Position numbers and translations under genes: made by a program. From MESE01 sp036675035 (lineage in GTDB: Bacteria; Pseudomonadota; Gammaproteobacteria; Burkholderiales; Burkholderiaceae_D), in contig JAKFFO010000043.1 in assembly GCA_036675035.1 (NCBI GenBank), forward strand, positions 1 through 64,000: a stretch of 64,000 nt of DNA, in the 5' to 3' direction. Shown in pieces: positions 1-9,178 of this stretch; positions within the stretch are counted from its first letter, which is position 1, and every line of letters begins with the position of its first letter. The notes beneath the pieces are model-generated. The model saw only the letters and a list, made by a program, of their open reading frames with translations, did no database searches and was not told the DNA's origin.

Positions 1-1860
1 GGACTTCTGGTGGACGACGCGATCATTGCGGTGGAAATGATGGTGCGAAAAATGGAAGAGGGGTACTCGCGTTTCGATGCCGCCACGTTTGCATACAATT
101 CGACCGCAATGCCGATGCTGACCGGAACACTGATCACGGCGGCCGGTTTCTTGCCGATCGGTCTGGCCAAGTCGGCTGCGGGCGAATACACATTCTCGAT
201 GTTTTCGGTGAATGCGCTGGCGCTGCTGATTTCCTGGTTTGCTGCGGTACTGTTCACTCCCTACATCGGGTATGTGCTGTTGAAGGTAAAGCCCGCCAGC
301 GGCGCGGACGGTCATCATGAGCTGTTCGACAGCCCTTTTTACAATCGCTTTCGCAAACTGGTGACCTGGTGCGTCGAATGGCGCAAGACGACCATTATCC
401 TGACCTTGTTTGCATTCGGATTGGGAGTATTCGGCTTCCGCTTCATCGAGCAGCAGTTTTTCCCGGATTCGAGCCGGACCGAACTGATGGTCGAGCTTTG
501 GCTGCCGGAAGGCAGCTCGATTGCCGCCACCGAAGCGCAGGCGAAGAAATTCGAACGCTTCATCCAGAATCAGGATGGCGTGGAAAGCGTTACTGCCTAC
601 GTTGGTACCGGCAGTCCGCGGTTTTATCTGCCGCTCGATCAGATTTTTCCGCAAACAAACGTGTCGCAAATCGTGGTGTTTCCCAAGGATCTTGAGGCGC
701 GCGAAGCGTTGCGCCTCAAGATTGTCGATGCCTTCAAAACCGATTTTCCGGAAGTGCGCGGCCGCGTAAAACTGTTGCCGAATGGGCCGCCGGTGCCGTA
801 TCCAGTGCAGTTCCGCGTGACCGGCGATGATGTGGCTAAAGTGCGCGTCATTGCCGACGAGGTCAAGGAAGTCATGCGCGCAAATCCGAATGCCATCGGC
901 GTCAATGACAACTGGAATGAATCGATCAAGGTATTGCGCCTTGACCTCGATCAGGACAAATTGCGTGCGCTGGGCATCAGCTCACAGACGGTAATGCGAA
1001 CCGCCAACACGATTCTGACCGGCACAACGATCGGGCAATATCGCGACGATAACAAGCTGATCGATATCGCTATCCGCCAGCCGGTGGAAGAACGCTCGAC
1101 GATTACTGCATTGAATCAGGCGAATATCCAGACCGCGGGCGGCCGATCGGTTCCGCTGTCACAGCTGGCACACGCGCAGTTCGTGTGGGAGCCCGGTGTG
1201 GTCTGGCGCGAAGGGCGTGAATGGGCGATCACGGTGCAATCCGATGTGATCGACGGGATTCAGGGTCCGACCGTATCAAGCCAGATCGATCCACTGCTTG
1301 ATCAACTGCGTGACCGGCTTCCTGCCGGCTACCGGATCGAGCTGGCCGGTGCCGCTGCCGATAGCGGCAAGGCGCAGCAATCGATTGCAGCCAACGTGCC
1401 GCTGGTCATCTTTATCATCTTTACCTTGTTGATGCTGCAGCTGCACAGTTTTTCGCGCTCCCTGCTGGTATTCCTGACCGGACCATTGGGTGTCGCCGGG
1501 GCCGCGATGGCGCTATTGATCTTGCAGCGGCCGTTCGGTTTCGTCGCACAACTGGGCGTGATTGCATTGTTCGGAATGATCATTCGAAATTCGGTGATCC
1601 TGATCGATCAGATCGAACAGGATATCGAGGCCGGCGCCGCTCCATGGAACGCCATCGTCGAAGCGGCAGTGCGCCGGTTCCGGCCGATCATCCTGACGGC
1701 TGCCGCGGCGGTGCTGGCGATGATTCCGCTATCGCGTTCAGTCTTCTGGGGACCGATGGCCGTGGCGATCATGGGCGGCCTGATCGTCGCAACCGCGCTG
1801 ACCTTGCTGTTTTTGCCGGCACTGTATGCCGCATGGTTCCGGGTGAAGAAGCCTGCTTGA
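1..1860 (+). CDS. RND-family efflux pump permease, C-terminal part (5' end outside window)
   Basis: The reading frame is open from the first base, so the gene begins upstream; 619 C-terminal residues are present. This is the inner-membrane, proton-driven permease of a tripartite efflux pump (AcrB/MexB-type superfamily). The first visible residues, GLLVDDAI, match the transmembrane-4 segment carrying the paired Asp residues of the proton relay, and both Asp are kept. A long periplasmic domain follows (about residues 150-450), then a second block of hydrophobic helices to the end. No adaptor or outer-membrane gene follows; they may lie upstream. Substrate cannot be predicted. A GTG at base 10 is only an internal codon, not a real start. 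Confidence 0.93.
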   Translation, partial: GLLVDDAIIAVEMMVRKMEEGYSRFDAATFAYNSTAMPMLTGTLITAAGFLPIGLAKSAAGEYTFSMFSVNALALLISWFAAVLFTPYIGYVLLKVKPASGADGHHELFDSPFYNRFRKLVTWCVEWRKTTIILTLFAFGLGVFGFRFIEQQFFPDSSRTELMVELWLPEGSSIAATEAQAKKFERFIQNQDGVESVTAYVGTGSPRFYLPLDQIFPQTNVSQIVVFPKDLEAREALRLKIVDAFKTDFPEVRGRVKLLPNGPPVPYPVQFRVTGDDVAKVRVIADEVKEVMRANPNAIGVNDNWNESIKVLRLDLDQDKLRALGISSQTVMRTANTILTGTTIGQYRDDNKLIDIAIRQPVEERSTITALNQANIQTAGGRSVPLSQLAHAQFVWEPGVVWREGREWAITVQSDVIDGIQGPTVSSQIDPLLDQLRDRLPAGYRIELAGAAADSGKAQQSIAANVPLVIFIIFTLLMLQLHSFSRSLLVFLTGPLGVAGAAMALLILQRPFGFVAQLGVIALFGMIIRNSVILIDQIEQDIEAGAAPWNAIVEAAVRRFRPIILTAAAAVLAMIPLSRSVFWGPMAVAIMGGLIVATALTLLFLPALYAAWFRVKKPA

Positions 1861-1997
1861 CGCATGGAAAGCATTTTGGAGTTTACCGAGTATTGAATGT
1901 AAACCGTCCGATACCAGGGGAAAAATCGAACCGACCGGCCGGAAAATCCAGTAAAATGCCCGGTTGAAGTTGAAGAGCCACTGACAAAAGGCATAGT

Positions 1998-2038
1998 AGG
2001 GCGACCGTATTTTCACTTCAGGGTCGCCCTTTGTTTTT
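1998..2038 (+). terminator. Rho-independent terminator after the RND gene
   Basis: The 9-bp stem AGGGCGACC / GGTCGCCCT (1998-2006 with 2022-2030) has a 15-base loop and is followed by TTGTTTTT. It separates the efflux gene from tRNA-Leu. The loop is long for a terminator, so strength is uncertain. Confidence 0.6.
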
Positions 2039-2055
2039 GCAGAAGGCGCCGATCA

Positions 2056-2142
2056 GCGAGGATGGCGAAATTGGTAGACGCACCAGGTTTAGGTCCTGAC
2101 GCCAGTAATGGTGTGGGGGTTCGAGTCCCCCTCCTCGCACCA
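2056..2142 (+). tRNA. tRNA-Leu (anticodon TAG)
   Basis: The acceptor stem GCGAGGA (2056-2062) pairs with TCCTCGC (2132-2138). The anticodon TAG lies at 2090-2092 in the loop TTTAGGT. There is a long class II variable arm, a GTTCGAGTC T-arm, and an encoded CCA at 2140-2142. It reads CUA/CUN leucine codons. It ends only 28 bases before the trigger factor start with no terminator between, so the tRNA may be cut from the tig transcript. Confidence 0.97.
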
Positions 2143-2170
2143 CAGCATTTTTAATTTTTGGACGATTCAC

Positions 2171-3520
2171 ATGGCTACAGCAGTCGAAACTTTGGACAAA
2201 CTTGAGCGCCGCATCACCATCACCGTACCGATGGCTGATGTCCAGGCGGAAGTCGAAAAGCGCCTGAAGATCCGCGCACGTACAGCGAAAGCTCCCGGTT
2301 TCCGGCCTGGCAAGGTACCGATGAAAATGGTCGCTGCGCAATATGGATATCAGGTCGAGACCGAGGTATTGAACGACAAGGTCGGTCGTGCCTTCAGCGA
2401 AGCGGCAAACGAAAATAACCTGCGCGTCGCCGGTTATCCGAAGATCGAGCCGAAGACCGGCGCGGACAGTTCCAACGGGACTATCGCATTCGATGCCACT
2501 TTCGAGGTTTACCCTGAAGTGAAGATCGGCGATCTCACACAGGCGGAAGTGGAAAAAACCAAGGCTGACGTATCGGACGCCGAGATCGACAAGACGATTG
2601 AAATCCTGCGCAAGCAACGCGTGCATTACCATGTCAAAGGCGAGCAGGGCGCGCATGGCGATGGTGGCGCTGTCCAGTCCGCACAGAGTGGCGATCGTGT
2701 CACGATCGACTTCGTCGGCAAAATCGATGGCGTGGAATTTCAAGGCGGTAAGGCTGAAGATTATGCATTCGTGCTCGGCGAAGGCCGCATGCTTCCGGAG
2801 TTTGAAGCCGCGACGATCGGGCTCAAAGTCGGCGAATCGAAGAATTTTCCGTTGGTGTTTCCAGAGGATTATCACGGCAAGGATGTCGCCGGAAAAACGG
2901 CTGACTTCACCGTCACGCTGAAAAAACTCGAATGGGCCCACATGCCTGAAGTCGATGCGGAATTTGCCAAATCGCTCGGTATTGCGGATGGCGATATTCA
3001 AAAAATGCGTGACGACATCAGGAATAATCTGGAACGTGAAGTCGGCAATCGGGTCAAAGCGAAAACCAAAGACAGCGTGATGGACGCGTTGATCAATGCA
3101 ACGCAACTCGATGTGCCGAAAGTGCTGGTCGATCAGGATACGCAACGGTTGATGGAAATGACCCGGCAAGACATGGCGCAGCGCGGAATGAACGTCAAGG
3201 ACATGCCTTTCCCGCCAGAATTGTTTACTGCACAGGCTGAGCGGCGCGTTCGCCTAGGCCTGATCCTGGCCGAGGTTGTCAAGTCGAACAATCTGCAGGC
3301 AAAACCGGAGCAGGTCAAGGCGCAGGTCGAGGAATTCGCGCAAAGTTATGAAGATCCGCAACAGGTCATCAAATACTATTTCAGCGATCGTAATCGCCTG
3401 GCTGAAGTGGAGGCTCTTGTTTTGGAAGAAAACGTCGTCAATTACGTACTGGACAAAGCCAAGGTTACCGAGAAGCCGGTACCCTTCGATGAATTGATGG
3501 GCAATAACGCGACTGCCTAA
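2171..3520 (+). CDS. tig: Trigger factor, ribosome-bound chaperone and peptidyl-prolyl isomerase
   Basis: This 449-residue protein binds nascent chains at the ribosome exit tunnel. The N-terminal ribosome-binding domain carries the family signature GFRPGKVP (about residues 44-51). An FKBP-type isomerase domain lies at about 160-250, and a C-terminal chaperone domain with helical arms follows. Frame is open further upstream, into tRNA-Leu, but ATG 2171 gives the conserved family N-terminus MATAVETLDKLERR. It is followed after 31 bp by clpP and then clpX, the standard tig-clpP-clpX order, coupling folding to degradation of new proteins. Confidence 0.97.
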   Translation: MATAVETLDKLERRITITVPMADVQAEVEKRLKIRARTAKAPGFRPGKVPMKMVAAQYGYQVETEVLNDKVGRAFSEAANENNLRVAGYPKIEPKTGADSSNGTIAFDATFEVYPEVKIGDLTQAEVEKTKADVSDAEIDKTIEILRKQRVHYHVKGEQGAHGDGGAVQSAQSGDRVTIDFVGKIDGVEFQGGKAEDYAFVLGEGRMLPEFEAATIGLKVGESKNFPLVFPEDYHGKDVAGKTADFTVTLKKLEWAHMPEVDAEFAKSLGIADGDIQKMRDDIRNNLEREVGNRVKAKTKDSVMDALINATQLDVPKVLVDQDTQRLMEMTRQDMAQRGMNVKDMPFPPELFTAQAERRVRLGLILAEVVKSNNLQAKPEQVKAQVEEFAQSYEDPQQVIKYYFSDRNRLAEVEALVLEENVVNYVLDKAKVTEKPVPFDELMGNNATA

Positions 3521-3551
3521 ATAGCTGCCGCGCTCTCCTCAAGGAAAGCAC

Positions 3552-4178
3552 ATGACAAGCATGACAGGAAATTCTGCACTTGACACACAGATGCTCGGCA
3601 TGGTGCCGATGGTCATCGAACAAAGCGGCCGTGGCGAACGGGCGTATGACATTTATTCGCGCTTGCTGAAAGAGCGTGTCATTTTTCTTGTAGGCCCGGT
3701 CAACGACCATACGGCAAACCTGATCGTGGCGCAGATGCTGTTTCTCGAAAGTGAGAACCCGGACAAGGATATTTCGCTGTACATCAATTCGCCGGGAGGT
3801 TCGGTGTCCGCTGGCATGGCAATTTACGACACGATGCAGTTTGTCAAACCTGATGTGTCGACCTTGTGCACCGGGCTGGCTGCGTCGATGGGCGCGTTTT
3901 TGCTTGCCGCCGGCGCAAAGGGAAAGCGCTTCTCGTTGCCGAACTCGCGCATCATGATTCATCAACCGCTGGGCGGTGCACAAGGCCAGGCGGCGGATAT
4001 CGAAATCCAGGCGCGTGAAATTCTCTATTTGCGCGAACGCCTCAATCAAATACTGGCTGAAAAAACCGGTCGGAGCGTGGAACAAATCAGCAAGGACACC
4101 GATCGAGATAATTTCATGTCTGCAGATCAGGCGGCCGATTACGGAATGATCGACCGGGTATTGACCAATCGCGCGTAA
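3552..4178 (+). CDS. clpP: ATP-dependent Clp protease proteolytic subunit
   Basis: This is the 208-residue serine peptidase that forms the double-heptamer proteolytic chamber working with ClpX or ClpA. The catalytic Ser sits in GLAASMGAFLL, the His in MIHQPLGG, and an Asp lies in the C-terminal KDTDRDNFMSA segment. NSPGGSVSAG, part of the substrate-binding handle, is also present. Length is normal. It starts 31 bp after tig, probably in the same transcript, and is closed by an intrinsic terminator at 4201-4234. Confidence 0.98.
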   Translation: MTSMTGNSALDTQMLGMVPMVIEQSGRGERAYDIYSRLLKERVIFLVGPVNDHTANLIVAQMLFLESENPDKDISLYINSPGGSVSAGMAIYDTMQFVKPDVSTLCTGLAASMGAFLLAAGAKGKRFSLPNSRIMIHQPLGGAQGQAADIEIQAREILYLRERLNQILAEKTGRSVEQISKDTDRDNFMSADQAADYGMIDRVLTNRA

Positions 4179-4200
4179 CCGGTACGCTGTCCCCGCACCA

Positions 4201-4234
4201 AACGCCCGGACGCATTCACGTTCGGGCGTTTTGT
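4201..4234 (+). terminator. Rho-independent terminator after clpP
   Basis: A 12-bp stem, AACGCCCGGACG against CGTTCGGGCGTT with one wobble pair, encloses the loop CATTCA and is followed by a short T-rich run. It implies that clpX has its own promoter or depends on read-through. Confidence 0.75.
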
Positions 4235-4341
4235 CTTATAGTGGCGGAAATCTGGCAGTTTGCCGATTTTATTGCGTTGTATCGTGACGTATGCGGAATT
4301 CGCAGGTAAGATCAAATTAACGCTTTTATAGACCTTTCTCC

Positions 4342-5610
4342 ATGTCAGACAAAAAATCTTCTAGCGGCGAAAAATTGCTTTATTGCTCATTTTGCGGCAA
4401 GAGTCAGCACGAGGTAAAAAAGCTCATTGCAGGCCCGTCGGTATTCATCTGCGATGAATGCATTGATCTGTGCAACGATATCATTCGCGACGAGGCTTCA
4501 AGTGTCGAATCGGTTTCAGGTCCCAAATCCGACTTGCCGACGCCGCAGGAAATTTGCGATTTGCTCGGCCAGTACGTTATCGGCCAGGAAGCCGCCAAGC
4601 GCATCCTGTCGGTTGCGGTTTATAACCATTACAAGCGACTCAAACATCTCGGTAAAAAGGATGAAGTCGAATTAGCTAAAAGCAATATTTTGCTGGTTGG
4701 TCCGACCGGTTCGGGAAAAACACTGCTGGCGCAAACCCTTGCGCGCATGCTGAACGTGCCGTTCGTGATCGCTGATGCAACAACGCTGACCGAAGCGGGT
4801 TATGTCGGTGAAGACGTTGAAAATATCATTCAGAAGCTTTTGCAGAATTGTAATTACGAAGTCGAAAAGGCGCAAAAGGGCATCGTGTATATCGACGAAA
4901 TCGACAAGATTTCGCGCAAGTCCGACAATCCTTCGATCACGCGTGATGTGTCCGGTGAAGGAGTGCAGCAGGCATTGCTGAAGCTGATTGAAGGAACCAT
5001 GGCATCGGTGCCTCCACAAGGCGGGCGCAAGCATCCGAATCAGGATTTCGTGCAGATCGATACCACTAATATCATGTTTATCTGTGGCGGCGCGTTTGAC
5101 GGATTGGCGAAGATTATTTCAGACCGGTCAGAAAAGAGCGGCATAGGATTTGCGGCGAGCGTGAAAAGCCAGAAAGAGCGAACCGCCAGCGAAGTTCTGC
5201 TCGAAACGGAGCCGGAAGACTTGATCAAGTTTGGCTTGATCCCGGAGCTGGTAGGTCGTTTGCCTGTCGTTGCAACATTGAACGAATTGACCGAAGAGGC
5301 GTTGATTGAAATTCTGATCGAGCCGAAAAATGCGTTGATCAAGCAGTATTCGAAACTGTTGCAAATGGAAGGCGCAGAGCTTGAAGTCCGCCCGGCCGCG
5401 TTGCACGCAATTGCCCGCAAGGCATTGGCGCGCAAGACCGGTGCCCGCGGATTGCGTTCGATTCTTGAACATGCGTTGCTCGAAGTGATGTTCGAACTGC
5501 CGAACCAGCAAAACGTCGCAAAAGTCGTGATCGACGAAAGCACAATTGTCAGCGGTGCAAAACCCTTGCTGATCTATCATGAGCAACAGAAGGTCTCTGG
5601 TGCCAAATAG
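4342..5610 (+). CDS. clpX: Clp protease ATP-binding subunit ClpX (AAA+ unfoldase)
   Basis: This 422-residue hexameric unfoldase recognises tagged substrates and feeds them to ClpP. The N-terminal C4 zinc-binding domain is visible as CSFCGKS and CDECIDLC (about residues 15-40). The AAA+ module contains Walker A GPTGSGKT (about 120) and Walker B IDEIDK (about 187). The C-terminal D2 small domain ends in a lysine-rich tail. Length and motifs are canonical. It lies 163 bp after clpP, behind a terminator, and is followed by its own hairpin before lon. Confidence 0.98.
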   Translation: MSDKKSSSGEKLLYCSFCGKSQHEVKKLIAGPSVFICDECIDLCNDIIRDEASSVESVSGPKSDLPTPQEICDLLGQYVIGQEAAKRILSVAVYNHYKRLKHLGKKDEVELAKSNILLVGPTGSGKTLLAQTLARMLNVPFVIADATTLTEAGYVGEDVENIIQKLLQNCNYEVEKAQKGIVYIDEIDKISRKSDNPSITRDVSGEGVQQALLKLIEGTMASVPPQGGRKHPNQDFVQIDTTNIMFICGGAFDGLAKIISDRSEKSGIGFAASVKSQKERTASEVLLETEPEDLIKFGLIPELVGRLPVVATLNELTEEALIEILIEPKNALIKQYSKLLQMEGAELEVRPAALHAIARKALARKTGARGLRSILEHALLEVMFELPNQQNVAKVVIDESTIVSGAKPLLIYHEQQKVSGAK

Positions 5611-5738
5611 TAAAAAGCTTGAATAAACAACAGGAGAGAAAAGCGCGAAAACAGCAAAAAAGCAGAGTTTTCACGCCGTTTTTTGAACAAAAGCAGTACA
5701 ATTTGATCCATCAACATTCACACAGGCTTCCATCGTAG

Positions 5739-5777
5739 AGCCACCCGAGGGTAACTTCGTGTGTGGCTTTTTTTATT
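5739..5777 (+). terminator. Rho-independent terminator between clpX and lon
   Basis: AGCCAC at 5739-5744 pairs with GTGGCT at 5763-5768. An inner stem CGAGG/CTTCG encloses the tetraloop GTAA, and a run of seven T residues follows. It separates clpX from lon and leaves about 100 bp for a lon promoter. I looked for a clear heat-shock (sigma-32) promoter in that space and could not call one. Confidence 0.7.
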
Positions 5778-5875
5778 GAAACTCAGTGGAGCCTTCGTGA
5801 TTTTTGTTGATGCGCGGGCTTGTCTTTCGCTCACTCGTGCCAACATCATTAACAGGTTTTTTGATAAGGCTCGCC

Positions 5876-8290
5876 ATGACGTCTATTCCTACTCTTACTG
5901 AACAAACCCAACTTCCCTTATTGCCGTTGCGCGATGTTGTGGTCTTTCCGCATATGGTGATACCGCTGTTTGTCGGCAGGCCGAAATCCATCAAAGCGCT
6001 TGAAGCGGCGATGGAGCAAGGCAAGAGCATCATGCTCGCAGCGCAAAAAGCTGCCGCAAAGGACGAACCGTCTGCTGACGACATTTATGAAATCGGATGT
6101 GTTGCCAATATTCTGCAAATGCTCAAGCTGCCCGACGGCACCGTCAAGGTATTGGTCGAAGGTGCTCAGCGTGCCCGGATTCATAAGATCAGTGAGACTG
6201 AAACTCATTTCGTTGCGGACCTGACGCCGATCGAATCCGAGGCAGGCGACGAATCTGAAGTCGAAGCAATGCGGCGCGCGATTGTTCAGCAGTTCGATCA
6301 ATATGTAAAACTGAACAAGAAAATCCCGCCCGAAATTCTGACTTCATTGGCTGGCATCGACGATGCCGGCCGCCTGGCTGACACGATCGCCGCACACTTG
6401 CCGCTGAAGCTGGAACAAAAGCAGGTCATTCTTGAAATCTTCAATGTCGCCAAGCGCCATGAGCATCTGCTCGGGCAACTCGAAGGCGAGCTCGACATTC
6501 TTCAAGTTGAGAAGCGCATCCGGGGTCGCGTCAAGCGCCAGATGGAAAAATCGCAGCGTGAGTACTATCTGAACGAGCAGGTCAAGGCGATTCAGAAGGA
6601 ATTGGGCGAAGGCGAAGAAGGCGCCGACCTCGAAGAACTAGAGAAAAAAATCCTGAGCGCTAAAATGCCAAAGGAAGCTCGGGAGAAAGCGCAAAGCGAG
6701 TTGAAAAAACTCAAGTTGATGTCGCCGATGTCTGCCGAGGCCACCGTGGTCCGCAACTACATCGATACGCTGGTCGGACTGCCCTGGAAGAAAAAATCCA
6801 AGGTCAACAACGATCTGGCCAATGCCGAGAAAGTGCTTGAGGACGATCACTACGGTCTCGAAAAGGTAAAGGAACGGATCCTGGAATATCTCGCCGTGCA
6901 ACAGCGCGTCGACAAGCTAAAGGCACCTATTCTGTGTTTTGTCGGCCCTCCTGGCGTCGGCAAGACTTCGCTCGGCCAGTCGATTGCACGTGCGACAAAT
7001 CGCAAGTTCGTTCGCATGGCACTGGGTGGTGTGCGCGATGAAGCGGAGATCCGCGGCCATCGCCGTACCTACATCGGATCGATGCCGGGCAAGATACTTC
7101 AAAGCCTGGCAAAAACGGGTGTACGCAATCCGCTGTTCCTGCTCGACGAGATCGACAAGCTGGGTATGGATTTTCGCGGCGATCCTTCATCGGCATTGCT
7201 GGAAGTACTCGACCCGGAACAGAATCACACGTTTTCCGATCACTATATCGAAGTCGATTTCGATCTTTCGGACGTGATGTTCGTCGCGACATCGAACTCG
7301 TACAACATTCCGCCGGCATTGCTGGATCGGATGGAAGTGATTCGCTTGTCCGGCTATACCGAGGACGAGAAAACCAATATCGCACAACGCTACCTGCTGC
7401 CGAAGCAGATCAAGAACAATGGGCTGAAGGAAGAGGAAATCAGCGTGGCGGAATCCGCGATTCGCGACATCATCCGGTATTACACGCGTGAAGCCGGGGT
7501 ACGCTCGCTCGAACGTGAAGTTTCGAAGATATGCCGCAAAGTCGTGAAGATGCTTCTGTTGAAGAAGCAGGACAAGAAGATTAACGTCACCTCCAAGAAC
7601 ATCGACAAGTTTCTTGGCGTGCGCCGATTCGATTTCGGGATGGCCGAGAAGGATAACCAGATCGGACAGGTCGTCGGTCTTGCCTGGACCGAGGTCGGCG
7701 GGGATCTGCTTACCATTGAAGCCATCACGATGCCCGGCAAGGGTGGCATTATTCGCACCGGAACCTTGGGCGATGTGATGAAAGAGTCGATCGAAGCGGC
7801 ACGCACCGTGGTTCGCAGCCGGGCAAAAAAACTGGGAATCAAGAGCGACACTTTCGAGAAAAGCGACATTCACATTCACGTGCCTGAAGGCGCTACACCG
7901 AAGGATGGACCGTCGGCGGGCATCGCGATGACGACTGCGCTGGTATCGGTATTTACCGGGATTCCGGTCAGGGCTGATGTCGCAATGACAGGCGAGATTA
8001 CCTTGCGCGGCGAAGTATTGCCGATCGGCGGATTGAAAGAAAAACTGCTGGCCGCGCATCGAGGTGGAATCAAGACTGCCTTGATTCCGGAGCAGAATGT
8101 GAAGGACCTGGCGGATATTCCGGACAATGTCAAAAACAAGCTCGAAATCATTCCGGTAAGGTGGATTGATAAAGTGCTTGAAGTGGCGCTGGAGCGGCAT
8201 CCCGTTCCGTTGGTGGAGGACGAAGCTGCAGCCGGTGCCGGAGCTGCCAAGCAAAGTGAAGAATCAGGAACTACCGTCGTCAAACATTGA
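5876..8290 (+). CDS. lon: ATP-dependent protease Lon
   Basis: This 804-residue hexameric AAA+ protease degrades misfolded and regulatory proteins. The N-terminal substrate-binding LAN domain begins LPLLPLRDVVVFPHM. A coiled-coil region lies near residues 200-260. Walker A is GPPGVGKTS (about 357), Walker B LLDEIDK. The catalytic Ser lies in KDGPSAGIAM (about 680) with the dyad Lys in GGLKEKLLAA. An in-frame ATG 72 bases upstream exists, but ATG 5876 (MTSIPTLTEQTQLP) matches the family start. The last 20 residues are a low-complexity A/G-rich tail. A strong terminator follows. Confidence 0.98.
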   Translation: MTSIPTLTEQTQLPLLPLRDVVVFPHMVIPLFVGRPKSIKALEAAMEQGKSIMLAAQKAAAKDEPSADDIYEIGCVANILQMLKLPDGTVKVLVEGAQRARIHKISETETHFVADLTPIESEAGDESEVEAMRRAIVQQFDQYVKLNKKIPPEILTSLAGIDDAGRLADTIAAHLPLKLEQKQVILEIFNVAKRHEHLLGQLEGELDILQVEKRIRGRVKRQMEKSQREYYLNEQVKAIQKELGEGEEGADLEELEKKILSAKMPKEAREKAQSELKKLKLMSPMSAEATVVRNYIDTLVGLPWKKKSKVNNDLANAEKVLEDDHYGLEKVKERILEYLAVQQRVDKLKAPILCFVGPPGVGKTSLGQSIARATNRKFVRMALGGVRDEAEIRGHRRTYIGSMPGKILQSLAKTGVRNPLFLLDEIDKLGMDFRGDPSSALLEVLDPEQNHTFSDHYIEVDFDLSDVMFVATSNSYNIPPALLDRMEVIRLSGYTEDEKTNIAQRYLLPKQIKNNGLKEEEISVAESAIRDIIRYYTREAGVRSLEREVSKICRKVVKMLLLKKQDKKINVTSKNIDKFLGVRRFDFGMAEKDNQIGQVVGLAWTEVGGDLLTIEAITMPGKGGIIRTGTLGDVMKESIEAARTVVRSRAKKLGIKSDTFEKSDIHIHVPEGATPKDGPSAGIAMTTALVSVFTGIPVRADVAMTGEITLRGEVLPIGGLKEKLLAAHRGGIKTALIPEQNVKDLADIPDNVKNKLEIIPVRWIDKVLEVALERHPVPLVEDEAAAGAGAAKQSEESGTTVVKH

Positions 8291-8311
8291 ACGTTTGAAG
8301 GCATGTTCTTT

Positions 8312-8339
8312 AAAGCGCTCCTCGGAGCGCTTTTTTTTT
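8312..8339 (+). terminator. Rho-independent terminator after lon
   Basis: The perfect stem AAAGCGCTC / GAGCGCTTT (8312-8320 with 8325-8333) has the tetraloop CTCG and is followed by a run of T residues. This is a textbook strong terminator. Confidence 0.92.
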
Positions 8340-8456
8340 GCAGCTGCAAACGCAGTGCACAAATTCGATTACATCATCGAATCTGCGGCGCAGGCTCGCG
8401 GCGGGTACTCGAATTCCGGTGATGGTTCCACGGGCTTTAGCTCGCGCCCAAACCGC

Positions 8457-8485
8457 TTGACACATGGCTTTGCCGCTTGTTTAAT
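8457..8485 (+). promoter_or_regulatory. Probable sigma-70 promoter of hupB
   Basis: The -35 box TTGACA (8457-8462) is separated by 17 bases from the -10 box TTTAAT (8480-8485). Five of six -10 positions match consensus and the -35 is perfect. Predicted transcription start is near 8492, giving a leader of about 90 bases before hupB. Confidence 0.72.
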
Positions 8486-8580
8486 ACGGACTGCAGTTTT
8501 TTCTGCATGACGCAACGAGTGTGAAACTAATAATTATGGATGTCATCGTTGCGGAATTTAACCATTGTGAGGGGGCGTCA

Positions 8581-8853
8581 GTGAATAAATCCGAATTGAT
8601 CGAGCACATTGCCAAGTCCGCAGATATTTCAAAAGCAGCTGCCACGCGAACGCTTGATGCAGTGATTGGCGCGGTCAAAACCACGCTGAAAAAAAATGGG
8701 ACCGTAACGCTCGTGGGTTTCGGCACGTTTTCAGTAGGAAAGCGTGCAGCACGCACCGGACGTAATCCGCGTACCGGCGATGCGATCAAGATCAAGGCAG
8801 CAAAAGTGCCGAAATTTAAGCCTGGCAAAGCTTTGAAAGATGCTGTAAACTAG
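8581..8853 (+). CDS. hupB: DNA-binding protein HU (beta-type)
   Basis: This 90-residue nucleoid protein bends and wraps DNA as a dimer. MNKSELIEHIAKSAD at the start, VGFGTFSV, and the DNA-contacting arm with RNPRTG (about residues 61-66) are canonical. The start is the GTG at 8581, with GAGGGGG seven bases upstream; an upstream in-frame ATG would add a non-conserved N-terminus. It follows lon in the usual proteobacterial order. The tRNA-Val and tRNA-Asp genes follow with no terminator between, so all three may share a transcript. Confidence 0.97.
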   Translation: MNKSELIEHIAKSADISKAAATRTLDAVIGAVKTTLKKNGTVTLVGFGTFSVGKRAARTGRNPRTGDAIKIKAAKVPKFKPGKALKDAVN

Positions 8854-8908
8854 CGTTCTTTCGGCGTGGTGACAAGCGCCAGAATGTTTGGCTGACTAGG
8901 CAGGAATC

Positions 8909-8984
8909 GGGTGCTTAGCTCAGTTGGTAGAGCGGCGCCCTTACAAGGCGTAGGTCGGGAGTTCGAGCCTCTCAGCACCCACCA
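8909..8984 (+). tRNA. tRNA-Val (anticodon TAC)
   Basis: The acceptor stem GGGTGCT (8909-8915) pairs with AGCACCC (8974-8980). The anticodon TAC is at 8942-8944 and CCA is encoded at 8982-8984. The D-arm AGCTCAGTTGGTAGAGC and T-arm GTTCGAGCC are canonical. It lies 55 bp after hupB. Confidence 0.97.
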
Positions 8985-9018
8985 TCAGTCGGACACAGCA
9001 ATACAAGTAAGCAAGTCG

Positions 9019-9095
9019 GGAGTGGTAGTTCAGTCGGTTAGAATACCGGCCTGTCACGCCGGGGGTCGCGGGTTCGAGTCCCGTCCACTCCGCCA
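9019..9095 (+). tRNA. tRNA-Asp (anticodon GTC)
   Basis: The acceptor stem GGAGTGG (9019-9025) pairs with CCACTCC (9085-9091), with discriminator G and encoded CCA to 9095. The anticodon GTC is at 9053-9055. It is 34 bases after tRNA-Val and is followed at once by a terminator, so the two tRNAs form one unit. Confidence 0.97.
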
Positions 9096-9106
9096 GAAAT
9101 CAAAAA

Positions 9107-9135
9107 AAGGCGAACTTATTGTTCGCCTTTTTTCT
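9107..9135 (+). terminator. Rho-independent terminator after the tRNA pair
   Basis: The perfect 9-bp stem AAGGCGAAC / GTTCGCCTT (9107-9115 with 9121-9129) has the loop TTATT and is followed by a T-run. It closes the hupB/tRNA unit 11 bases after tRNA-Asp. Confidence 0.92.
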
Positions 9136-9178
9136 TATCCGGTAACGGTTTTCGTGTCATGTTTGTGATTGGTTGATT

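Noticed and set aside
2018..3169. 383-codon minus-strand frame opposite tig
   Set aside because: It is the antisense shadow of trigger factor and crosses tRNA-Leu.
5778..5875. A heat-shock (sigma-32) promoter for lon
   Set aside because: I looked for CTTGAA plus CCCCAT-type boxes at correct spacing and did not find an acceptable pair.
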